Of a DNA stretch of 64,000 bases, positions 1 through 10,781 are shown in pieces. The translations under genes and the position numbers were made by a program. Numbering within the stretch: position 1 is the first letter of the stretch; every line of letters begins with the position of its first letter. The notes beneath the pieces were generated by a model. That model saw only the letters and a program-made list of their open reading frames with translations. It searched no databases and was not told the DNA's origin. This DNA is from Anthopleura xanthogrammica (Eukaryota; Cnidaria; Anthozoa; Actiniaria; Actiniidae), in contig OZ025210.1 in the NCBI GenBank assembly GCA_964019055.1, positions 13,397,832 through 13,461,831 of the forward strand, written 5' to 3'.

Positions 1-619
1 AAATAATGAAGCATTGTAATGATAAAAAATGATGACGCTGTGATATACGAATAAACATTAAAACTCTATTTTTTATGGAATATTTTTTTAAATTCTTGTC
101 ATTATAGATTAAGTAGACGAAAAAGGAATTTAGGGTACAATGCATGAAATCAATAGCCAAATAGAGCAAATATTGAATAAAGCTGTGATATTGGGGATAT
201 ATAGAATCATAAATTGGGCTACCTGTGTTTTTAAGGTTTACAAAGAAAGAAACAGGTAGTGGCAAGCGATCCACCCTTTCCAAATAAAGTTCAAATAATT
301 ATTATTTTGTCCAGTAGATCTGTATCAGTATGAAAATATTTCTATATTTTTAAAACTTTTAAAACTTTTTTTAACTGTTTGTCTACAGATATTGGTTCAA
401 AATAATTAATATTCCAAATTTTAATATAAGGGAACTTTTACATAATATCGTTATCGATTGTTTGCATAGAACTGAAAACTATGTCTGGAATCGAGATTAT
501 TCGTAAGTAGAGTGTGCTTCATTATTGCTTTCCTGTCCTTCGAATATTTTTTTTGTCCTGGTTTCATGGTTTTCCTCCCTCCCCAAAAATCAACTTCTAA
601 ATATCATTTGGAATCCAAT

Positions 620-622
<3 letters not shown>

Positions 623-706
<84 letters not shown>
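623..706 (+). repeat. (GA)n microsatellite
   Basis: About 42 uninterrupted GA units, ending at GGATAC. Likely highly polymorphic. Confidence 0.97.
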
Positions 707-709
<3 letters not shown>

Positions 710-1000
710 ACACTCTGCGGAGCCATTGTTATTCCTATCAGTTATTGCCGTTTTATTTAGAAAAGCATAATTGGTTTGTTTCAATTGTTTATTTTATATT
801 AATGTTGATCATCAATCTAATATTTTGAAGATAGATATCTCTCTATAGATATTTGCATGAAGGTCAATATCCTGTTCTGCTAGGATCGAATAGCATATCA
901 AAAATTGCCCAATTATATTTCACTATTACATCATAACTAAACTGCTTCTAATTCCGCCCACAAAACATAATTAATGAAGTTTCCAAAACAAATCCAAAAT

Positions 1001-1056
1001 AATCTTAAAGTTACGTTATGATGACGATTCCTTCCAACGATTCACCGATAATGTTT
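1001..1056 (+). promoter_or_regulatory. Conserved upstream block of gene 1
   Basis: The block around AAAGTTACGTTAT (from 1007), then ACGATTC and a CACCGAT/CATCGAT-type stretch, is repeated upstream of gene 2 (5131-5187). It lies about 140 nt before the gene 1 start. It may be a promoter element retained after duplication, or simply unpurged duplicate sequence. Confidence 0.4.
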
Positions 1057-1148
1057 ACCCTTCCCTTGCTTCCTCTCTGCACACCCGCACATGTGAAAAT
1101 TATTTCATATCGAATTTCGTCGTTTTAATTTCGAATTCGCGGGGGAAA

Positions 1149-2770
1149 ATGTACAAAGTATACTTTTTAATATTATTTTTCACTTTGCCTAAAGATCTAA
1201 CGAGTGCTAAACGTGGTGATGCATGTAAGTAATAAATGAGTCAATATTGATGTTGTTTAAAAAGCTCTTCAAAAGGAGAATGCGCTCATGATTTCAGTCA
1301 AATTTTTTTGTCTCTGACTGAAACATGTTAACATTTGTCTTTCAAACCATTCGATTAGAAGTAGGAAATGCGCTAGTTGAAAAATTAGTAACAGTTTCAG
1401 TTGATTCAAAAAAAGTTTTTTAATTAATTGTTGTTTCTTTTAGTTTCGAGTTAATTTATTCAAGTAAGGTTTTAATGAACCCGCAAGACGCAGAACAAAA
1501 CAAAAACTATATATACCATTTACAATCATTGAAAACCTTGCCACTATAAAATGCTGGCCACTTTGGCATCGAACGATAGAACTATGATTTTTCTCTTTTT
1601 GTTTCGCCAGAACAATATAGAATGTTAGAACCGCAATACAATAGAATTCCATCTCGCCCACTTGTTTCATAGCACGCTTTGCATAAATTACTGTAGGTCA
1701 GAACTTGTAATATTTAAATTCATTCAGGATTCAGTCACAAGTAACTACGACTATCGGGTAAGTTTAGTCGCTCGAATCTGTAAACTTGTTGATTTTCTAA
1801 GATAAGTAACGTTTCGTTTTATAGTTTCCTCTGTTTTAGATTTCGAACTACTTGATTACTATTATACTACAGCTAATATGTGAGAAATATGTGAGATAAA
1901 GAGTTCTTGAACCGTAAACATTTGGTTATTTCGTTTAATCGACGAAACAGTTAAATGTTATACATATCCACGTTAAATTATCTTGGTTTGCTTTTTTTAT
2001 ACATTTCTTTTCATTTCGCTACTCACCACTTTAACATCCCCATAATGCTTTGCGTTTTTGGGGGCAACATTAACGAAAATTATTTGAAAATTCAAAATTT
2101 TCGTGCAGATGCCGAGTATGTTTGCTATTATCATTGAAAAATCCAGTATCACTTTATTCAGAGCTAATTCCACACGCATGGGAGAATGAAACGTTTATTT
2201 TGGTGTTACAGACAATGTATTGCTTACTAAGAAATGTCATGACTTTTACTCATAAAGCTGTTCAAATTTCTTTATCACTGTTTTTTCTAGTTCTGATAGA
2301 TGCATGATTGTTTTTAGATGTTTTTTCTTCAAATCTTATTAATCTTCAGGGAATAATATTAAATATATTGTCTCGTTGCTGCCCCCAAAAACGCAAAGTA
2401 TTATGGGATATGAAAGTGGTGAGTATGTTGCAAACCCCATAATCCAAATTAAAACAATTAAAGTTGCTATTCTGTTTCTTTTTTTAAGGGTATAACCACA
2501 ACCAAGGGACTGAACCACTTAGTTATAAGCCTGGTACTGGTGGCAATGCAGAAAAGAACAATAGATACACAGGTGGAGGTAAGTGAACAGGACCTAACAG
2601 ATGAACCGGAAAATTGTTGAGAGGTTAAGGGGATATGGGTGAAGGGAAGGAATTGGCAGGGTAAACAACAGGGAGGGACATGAACATTTAAAAAAGAGAG
2701 AAAAAGATAAAAGAGGTAAGGCAAGAAAAGAAGGAGAACAACAAGAACACCAACACCAACAACAACAACG

Positions 2771-2803
<33 letters not shown>

Positions 2804-3884
2804 ACAACAACCACAACAACCACAACAACCACAACAACCACAACAACCACAACAACCACAACAACCACAACAACAACAACAACAACAACAATAATTTATT
2901 CAAACGGGGGACTACTTCTATGAATATTGTTTTTTGCATGCATACATAATAATATCAAATAAAAGTAAAAAAATTCATTAATCAAACTTTTGCAAATTAT
3001 TCTCTGGTGAGGAGAAGTGAATTATAATTACCATATCAATTTTCAAAGATTAAGGGAACTCAAAATAGCAAGTAAAAAATTGGTCACTGATTTGTTAGTT
3101 TTCTCTAAAAACAAAAGGAAGCAATTTTTTCTATTTTATTTTGAAACATTTTCTCTTACCAACAGACCAGACGGAGCAGGATCTGGACGAGGCTGAGAAC
3201 CCTCCCTTTTTTAATGATCCCATCGTAACCATGACTACAGTTATCAATGTCACGGTTACAGTAACAGCTGGTGATTCCTTAATGGCCACACCTCCATTAC
3301 AAATCATTTCGTCAACTGTTGAAGCCATTGAGTCCCAATGGACTATTCCAGCAATCCCAATACTCTCCTCTGTAGGATCGGCTGGAGCTATTGAATCGAT
3401 GGCGACAATTCAAGGACCCTCATCTGCAGGGTCGACTGGAGCCAGCGAGTTTACGACAGCAAGTCAAGTACCTTCCTCTGCAGAGCCAACGCCCACCTCA
3501 CCTGCTTCATTAACATCGGCAGCTACTGCTAGTGTTTTAGTGCCAGATACTATATCTGTAACTGCTACAGAGGGTGGTACCGTAGCTCCTGCATCTCAAA
3601 TTAGTGCTTCTGCGACAGCAACTGCTGATTCTGTGACAGCACCTGCTGCTTCTGCGACAGCAATTGCTGCTTCTGTTACCCCAACAGTTACTGCAACACC
3701 AGGTAAGAATGTATATAGATATATACAGTAGGAAAAGTGATAATTAATTTACTGAGTGAATGACATTCTCGATGCTACCCCAATCATGTAACATTCGTGG
3801 AACTCGACGTTAAGTATTTCATTCTCAATGGTCTGTCATTATAAGAGTACGTTTCTTATTTTATTTTCCACAGGTATTAGATAA
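1149..3884 (+). CDS. Gene 1: secreted Ser/Thr/Ala-rich mucin-like protein (237 aa)
   Basis: Spliced model: exons 1149-1224, 2489-2578, 3166-3702, 3874-3884; 714 nt in frame, all introns GT-AG and phase 1. The start begins a typical signal peptide (MYKVYFLILFFTLP, cleavage near TSA). Exon 2 is a short polar linker (residues 26-55) ending in Gly residues. Exon 3 (residues 56-234) starts acidic (EQDLDEAE), then becomes Thr/Ser/Ala/Val-rich with runs such as VTVTVTAGDS and almost no charge, the composition of an O-glycosylated mucin stalk. The last exon adds three residues and TAA. There is no transmembrane segment, so it is likely extracellular. It is a paralogue of gene 2 next door: the signal, linker and start of the mucin exon correspond, but the two vWA exons of gene 2 are absent. 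The tiny terminal exon is the least certain part. Function unknown. Confidence 0.72.
2021..2424. mobile_element. MITE-like inverted-repeat element in gene 1 intron 1
   Basis: Left arm 2021-2067 (ACTCACCACTTT, then CCATAATGCTTTGCGTTTTT) is mirrored by the right arm 2375-2424 (GTTGCTGCCCCC, then AAGTGGTGAGT on the same strand). The arms are about 47-50 bp with few mismatches and enclose about 300 bp of AT-rich DNA. No transposase is present, so this would be a non-autonomous foldback element. Confidence 0.7.
2737..2893 (+). repeat. (CAA)n-type microsatellite in gene 1 intron 2
   Basis: CAA units interspersed with CGA and CCA variants (CAACAACCA blocks). The antisense ORFs of poly-Val and poly-Leu seen here are artefacts of the repeat. 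Confidence 0.95.
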
Positions 3885-5249
3885 GATAAAGATGGATGAC
3901 TTTGCTCTCAATTTAAATTAATTGGCGCAAAATGCCTCATAAGACGTTTGTGGCGCAATACCTTAAAGAGACAGTCTAAGTTTTCATTTTTCTGTGATGA
4001 ATGAGCTGTGTTGGGGCGGGTTTGGGTGGAGTGGTAAGGATAACTGAGGATCGACCTATCAAAAATATATCAATATGAAAAATAATCTATTAAAGTATGA
4101 GAGGAGTGTCAACAATTTTGGCGCAGATTCTATAGATTCCTCGTGTCTGTAGATGGCACTTTTGTTTCCCCTAGGGATTTACTATGCCCTAGCTGTCAAA
4201 TTTGTTATCAAAGCCACATCGAGTAAAGCGATTATTATCAGTAACAGTAGTCACGTGCTAGAAGCCTCTTACGAACTAACTGTACGTGCGGCTGTCATTT
4301 GTTGTCCAAAAACGGATCTAATATCGATAAGAGGCATTTACGAACTTTTATAAATAGCTGATAAAATAAGATTTAAGAAAATATAACATAAAAAGAACGA
4401 TAAAAATTAAATTAAACATAATAAATTTAAAATATAATCTAAATAGATTCAAACATTAAAATATAAATAAACAACTTAATAATATATAAATAAAGATAGA
4501 ATCCAAAGAATAAAGAAATATTGTAATAATCTTCGTGACGTGATATATATGAAGGACAAAATAAACAAATAAACAAAGCAAGTATATTTTTGTTAAGTAT
4601 AGTGTTTTTTCTTCTTCACAGCAGCCAAGTTTGAAGGCAGGTATAATGCAATGTTTTTGCATGGCTGCAAGATTATTTATTTTCACAAAGAAGAAGATTT
4701 CTATTGTTTTGCTCTCTAACATCGCTGCCGTGAGAAAAACCTCTATAATTGATTACAAAATAGAGGACAAACGAGCGAGAGATGTCGGATGATTGCAATC
4801 ATAAAATAGAATACTTGTGTTCTTAAACAATATCTGACCAACTCAGGTGGGTAGTTGTTGGTTTTTCATCCCTTAAACGGTCCAAGAAACAATTTCTCAA
4901 TCGTTTTTCTTGTCTTTTCATTTTGGGTCGCTATGGAATTTGAACCATTTTTTGAAATAATTTGCCATAATTTTTTGGATGGTTGTGTTAAACGATATCC
5001 TTGAGCCAGTATCGCCATTTGATTTCACGATTACATCATAATTGACTTTTATTCCGTACATGAAAGACTATATTCAAAGAATCCTTTAAAAGAGAGCGAA
5101 TCACAGAGAAGTTCTCAGAGTAGATGGAAAAATTATCCCAAAGTTACGTTATTATCACGATTCTTACAAATGACTCATCGATATAGTTTTTCATCCCTTG
5201 CTTTTCTTCCTACGTAAACGAGCAAACGCGTTTATGATTTTGGCCCAAA
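3885..5249. other. Intergenic: gene 1 3' flank and gene 2 5' flank
   Basis: AT-rich, no recognisable coding exon. Contains several AATAAA hexamers between 4360 and 4600, any of which could end gene 1, and the duplicated upstream block of gene 2 near 5131. ORFs at 4153-4353 (+) and 4456-4722 (-) show no domain or splice context. Confidence 0.5.
5131..5187 (+). promoter_or_regulatory. Conserved upstream block of gene 2
   Basis: Counterpart of the block at 1001-1056 (AAAGTTACGTTAT from 5140), lying about 110 nt before the gene 2 start. Further upstream, ATTACATCATAA near 5031 also has a counterpart near 926, so the duplication included promoter DNA. Confidence 0.4.
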
Positions 5250-8200
5250 ATGAACGTGCATAAAAAGTGTATTTCTTGGATAATTATTTTCACGTTACAA
5301 TATTTAAGATCTTGCTATGCTGAACCAAATGGCGGCGAAGGTAAGCAAATAATCATAATATTCATGTATTAAGATGTTTGAAATAAGGTATTGACCTCAA
5401 TACATAGAATTTATAGCTACACTCGTAGTTAAAGATTCAAAATATTCTACAATTCTATTCTTTCATATATGGTTAATTATTTGTCAATATACATTATTCG
5501 ACTGATAAATCAATTAGATGCCCAAGAACTCTATCAATATAACGTTGAAATATCATAAACAAATTATGTTATATTTTCAAATAAAAGCTGCATAGTACGT
5601 TTTCGTTAACTGAAATATGGAATACCTGTATCTAAGCTAAGTGTCCTGTATTCTACATTTTAAATTTTATTAATAACAATAACTGAGATTACCAATTGTC
5701 ATTCTTCAATAAACTTTGGAAAACGTTAGCATACGTTTTGCGATGAGTCGTATATTTTGTTTTCTATTTGTATTTGAAGGGTATTATTACAGCGTAGAGT
5801 ATGAGCCACTTAATAATACACCTGAGAATGATGAACAAAAACCTGGTGGCCGTGCAGGTGAGGTTAACAGGGATGCAGGTGGAGGTAAGTGGTCAAGTGA
5901 ACCGGAACACAGGCAATGAAGCAGGAGGTGGCTGGGGAGGGGAGGGTAAGGGAATCGGCGGAAGATAGAGAAAGGTGTAAAAGATAGTTATGGCAGTGAA
6001 AAAAACCCCGAAGGTATGGATGAAGGGTTGGGAAGATCGAGGAGGGTAGGTGAATACGTAACAAAGGATTGAATTAAAGAGCAAGTAAAAATATTAATTA
6101 AAAAAATCTATCTATGGTGGATGGGTGGATGGATGAGTGGATTGATGAAAGAATGAGTAGTAAATAAATAGAATCATAGATTGAACGTTGGATGGATGAA
6201 TGGGTGAAGGAGTGGAAAATGGATGGTGGATGAATTAGTGATCATTAAATTAAGTGCATAGGAATGCCTTATTTTTGTTAAAAATACTTGAAGCATCACT
6301 AGGACTGACATGAGATTTAATTCATTTCTGATAAATGTTTGCTTATTATGTGGTCATACCTTTAGTAAAGACCTCTCATCACTTCTAACTAGTTAAGGAA
6401 TTTGCTAAACTATTTTGAAGCAAGCACTCTCTTTTGCTGATGCCAGCATCAGTGTATGCATTATTTTTTATGTTTAATTTGCAATTTTATTTTACCTGTG
6501 CTACCTATATGCATAACAGAAACTGACTGTCATCATACGATGGACCTTGCTTTGGTGTTTGACTCATCATACACCATAACATCAGAGGGATGGAAAACAA
6601 TAAAAGAGGCCGCCAAGAAGGTGACAAATAGTCTAGATGTTTCTTCAGATGGTACACACGTGTCTATCCTGGTCTACAGCACCAATGTTGATGATTACTA
6701 TATGTTTGATGAGAATGCTGACAGGAGGAAGATTTCCAAGCTGATTGACGGAATGAATTATTATGGTGAATGGTCAAGGCTTGACCGCGCACTTAGTGCT
6801 CTTCCTCATCATGTGTTTTCGCCTTTCAATGGAGCAAGAAGTGGTGTTCCAAAGGTGGTGGTGGTATTCACAGATGGAAAACTAGAAGGTGGGATGAAGA
6901 ATAAATCCCAATATCACTCCTCAATCAATTCGTTTTAGACTGAAAGACCAAAAAAGTGTATTCGCAATACTTTATGAAAAAAATATTTTTCTAATAAAAA
7001 AAAACGCATGTAACGCATTTTTTGTTTGGTTTCGCAGGCCCTTCAACAAAACCTGGTGTTCAATCTGATTTGCTAAAATCACTAACTCGTTCTATCGAAA
7101 ATCTACGTCGTGAAGATGTAGTGATGTATGGCGTTGCTACGGGAGCCTCTGATAATAAAGTTTTTGATTTGATTGCTGGAGATAAGTCGAGAATTATCGA
7201 CATAAATAATATTGATCAGCTCGTCAACAGTTTGTTAAGTATCGCCATGAAGGTTTGTAAAGGTATGTACAAAGATCCTTTATTTTCGTTGGCGATTTCG
7301 ATAAATAGTTTCCCTGCAGGCATGCCGTAGGGCCAAAGCAATCCAACAAGAGATCTTATTGACCAAAATAAGAAATATATATAAACATGGTAGATTTGCT
7401 TTCATTGGGCGCATATTGTTTTGCATGAAGCAAAATTGGTGACTTCATTTCGCTTTAATATATTTTATATTCCATTTCAACTCCCTTTACTATGTTCTTT
7501 TATCACAAGGCCACGAAGAGGAAAATCTCAAAAAGTTTGCGTCATCTTCACCCTCAGTGGAATCAACCGCAACACTGACTTCCACTATCAACATCACGGT
7601 TACACTAACAGCTGGTGAATCATTGATAGCCACGCCTCCAGTTCAACTCACCTCACCTACTGGGGCTGTTGAAGCTAGCAAGTCGACAATGACTGTTCCA
7701 CCAAACCCACCAAACCAAGTATCTTCTTCTGCAGGATCCCATGGGGCTAGCAAATCCCTGTCATCAATACCCGTCACCACGACTATTTCGTTAACATTGG
7801 CGCCAAGTGCTAGTAACTCTTTGTCACTTATGACAGCCAATCAACATACCTCAACTACAACAACTCCTACAGGGACAGTATCATTATCGCCCACACCACA
7901 AAGTCAAACAGCCTCCTCTGGTACAGTTGTTGCTACAGCTGGTGGATCATTATCGCTCTCTCCATCCAGCCAAACTGCGCCTGCTACCGGTACTGCTGAA
8001 GGCAGCGCGCCGATATCATCAACACCATTAACCCAGGGGTTATCCTCTACGGAGTCTGGATTAGCTGGAGCATCCTTGTCGACCACACCATCAAATCAGC
8101 CTACCTCTTCTTCCCAAACTGCTACGGTTGGGGCGTCCTTGTCGCCTACAACAACTTCCATTGAACTTACATCTGCTACTGGGACTTCTACAGCAAACGC

Positions 8201-9029
8201 AGCATTATCACCTACACTATCAAGCCTGGTATCCTCTTCAACTGGAACTGCTACAGCTGGCGCAGAATCTTCTACCGCCTCATCTTCCAATCAACTTACG
8301 TCTGCTACGACCAGTACACCACTATCCCCCACACCTTCGAGCCAGGTCACTTCGACAAAGTCTGCAACAGTTGGCGAGTCATTGTCGCCTTCATCTTCCA
8401 CGTCTGCTACAGATACTTCTACAGCCAGTGCACTATTAGCTACCACACCATCAAGCCAGGCAACCTCATCGACAGAGACTGCTACAGCAAGTGAATCCAT
8501 GTCGCCTGCGTCTTCGAGTCCACCTACTTCTCCTACAGCAGCTACTTCAGCTAGTGAACCCTTATCCACCACAACATCCTCGACAGAGACCGCTACAGTT
8601 GGTGGAACCTCGTCGATCATACCATCCAACCAGCCTACTAGTGCAACAGTTGGAACTGTCACTGTAACAGTTACTGTTACAACAACCCCCATACCTCAAA
8701 TCCTTGCTTCTCCAGTGATAACCAGTTCTTCTGGTTCAACAACTTCTTCATCACATGGTAAGTGCTTTTGATGGTATCAATTATATTTCTTGAAGTCACG
8801 ATTGAATCAACACTAAGAGTACATGAAACCAAGGAACAAACAAACAAGGGTTTGGAAAACCAATGGATCGAGGGAAAGCGTTAATTTGAATAAATGAGCG
8901 AATGAATGAATAAGCTGAAAAAATATGCGCTTTTATATATCAAATAAACTATAATCGTTGATGCATGCAATGTTTTTTTTCACAGACCAAATACAAGATG
9001 GTTTTCGAAATTATGTTGTGAGGAACTGA
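5250..9029 (+). CDS. Gene 2: secreted vWA-domain protein with long mucin-like repeat tail (693 aa)
   Basis: Exons 5250-5340, 5780-5884, 6520-6888, 7038-7262, 7510-8757, 8986-9029; 2082 nt in frame, all junctions phase 1. Residues 1-30 are a signal peptide (hydrophobic WIIIFTLQYL). Residues 31-65 are a linker like that of gene 1. Residues about 66-263 form a von Willebrand factor A domain: DLALVFDSSYT is the first MIDAS loop (D-x-S-x-T rather than D-x-S-x-S), VVVVFTDG carries the third MIDAS Asp, and Cys residues flank the domain. The usual MIDAS Thr loop is altered (WSRLDRAL). An intron splits the domain just after FTDG. Residues about 264-679 are a Ser/Thr/Ala mucin stalk made of degenerate repeats of about 21 residues. 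No membrane anchor is seen. By family it would act in extracellular adhesion or matrix; the ligand is unknown. Confidence 0.85.
7900..8700 (+). repeat. Degenerate 63-bp coding repeat in gene 2 mucin exon
   Basis: Inside gene 2 exon 5. Units of about 21 codons recur roughly twelve times, typically as T-S-S-T-x-T-A-T-A-x-x-S-L-S-P-x-x-S-S-Q. Units have diverged, so this is an old expansion rather than a recent satellite. Confidence 0.75.
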
Positions 9030-10781
9030 TGCTTGCAAAGACACTTCTGTATACAGTAAACGTCGTTCTTCCACCTCGTTATTTTCCGTAGCTTTCCTTC
9101 CTTTGCCCCGTACCTTGACGCCCAACAACTGCTCACACTTATTTTTCAGCAATTAATTGACTCCAAAATAATTTTTCAAGTTGATGCCTTATAATATATG
9201 ATGAACAATAAAATGAAGCAAGTTGCTGGTCGAACTGATGAATGATAAAATGATGATTAATTGAACGAAATTCAAGAGAAGAAGAAGAAGAAGAAGAAGA
9301 AGAAGAAGAAGAAGAAGAAGAAGAAGAAGAAGAAGAAGAAGAAGAAGAAGGGGGAGAAGAAGAAGAAGAAGAAGAACAGCAACAATATTTTGTAAGAAGC
9401 AGATAAAACAGTAAAGCAAGGTTGACATGATTATTCAAAGAAAGTTTAAATAGCATGTTTAAAAAAAAAAAAAAAAAAGTAACCGCGAAGACTAAAGTAC
9501 GCCACATGCCAGTTTGCTCAATATTTTCATATGTAGTTTGCTATATATCTTCACGCTTAATCTTTCTATTTCTTTTTTTATTCCAAATATAATAAAGAGA
9601 AGAAGAAACGCATGACAGCTGTGCTATACTACTTAAAATCCTGAATGTAGGGGGGAGGGGGGCGGTGAGTGCTAGGGCACAAGGAAAGTTACTTCACACA
9701 TTGCACAAATGCACGCACTATGAACATGCTAAAAAATTACTTTCCAAATTCTTTGACCACGACTGATTAACACCCCGCCGAAGACGAACGTAGAAAACGC
9801 AAATGACAGTCACTGCTTGAAGTTAATAGCAGTTGTCTGTTAAATTTTTCGATAACCAATTCGTTGTTCCGTACTTGTGATCTCTAGCTTATGATCACTA
9901 ATATGAGAAAATCACTCAACCAATGACCTCCCAACAGGTGGATTTTACTCTTCGTTGAACTTTGAGTTTTGAGGCTGACCGTATGACTACAAGTTTAATA
10001 CCTTTTTATCCGCAAACTCTAAGTCTCTTTAAGTAACTTTAGTTAAATAGAACCAGAATCCATTTATTTTTAAAATTGTAGCATTAAAAACAGGCTAAAA
10101 ACGTGGGAATAATTACGTGAAAATGAAAACGAGAACATACATGTATGACCTCCTGCCGACATAGAATTGCCATGGTGATGTGGAATGTTCAAGTTAAAGG
10201 AAATGGACAAAGGTTTAAAAAGCCATAATTTCAAATGACTAAATCGAAGAATAAAGTAATATTTAGGGGGAGTGAAAATATCATAATAAGATGCAAATAC
10301 CTTGATAAAATCAAATGTCATTTCTAATTTCAAACAAAGGAAAAGTTTGTCATGAACCTTACGGAACAGTGCTTTCTCATTGTTAGATTTAATTTGTCGC
10401 ATTGTTTATGGATTAACTACAAAGTTTACAGGTACTGGCAGGTAAAATTGAAAACACTTTAAAAAAATTGAATTCCTAAACTTTTATTCCATTAAGAAAA
10501 TGAATATTTGCTTCAACAAATTTTTGATCACAGAAAGAAAATTGTCTAAATGCTAAAATTCGCTGAAAGGTGTTTTGGAGTGTACTTTTCAAGGTGGTTA
10601 GCTTCCATTGCAGTCTCGGTAGAGAGCTATAAAAATGTCAAAAGTCTTGTCGTGAATAATAAAACAGTCTATGTCATTGTTTACGCCTAATCGATGACCC
10701 AAGCTCCTACGGATCAAGAGAGATCAAGCCCACTAGTTTCTAGTGGAGAACGAAAAAATAACGAAATATAGTTTGTAGAAA
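9030..10781. other. Intergenic: gene 2 3' flank to gene 3
   Basis: No coding exon found. Holds an AATAAA at 9207, the GAA tract at 9274-9376, a poly-A run near 9460-9478 and a G-rich patch near 9649-9665. The ORF at 10070-10402 (-) shows no domain and no splice context. Confidence 0.5.
9274..9376 (+). repeat. (GAA)n microsatellite
   Basis: About 30 GAA units with a single GGGGGA interruption near 9350. Long purine-only tract capable of triplex formation; the poly-Leu and poly-Ser antisense ORFs here are artefacts. Confidence 0.96.

Larger units (their letters stand above)
1..1148. other. Intergenic: 5' flank of gene 1
   Basis: No coding exon found. It holds the long GA tract at 623-706 and the gene 1 upstream block. 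ORFs across the GA tract encode only Arg-Glu or Leu-Ser repeats and are not genes. Confidence 0.6.

Noticed and set aside
512..784. ORFs of Arg-Glu and Leu-Ser repeats on both strands
   Set aside because: They simply translate the GA microsatellite.
2467..2939. Poly-Val and poly-Leu minus-strand ORFs
   Set aside because: Antisense translation of the CAA repeat in an intron.
7643..8692. Several minus-strand ORFs opposite the gene 2 mucin exon
   Set aside because: Open only because Ser/Thr/Ala codons rarely give antisense stops; no domains and no splice context.
9139..9507. Poly-Ser/poly-Leu minus-strand ORFs
   Set aside because: Artefact of the GAA repeat.
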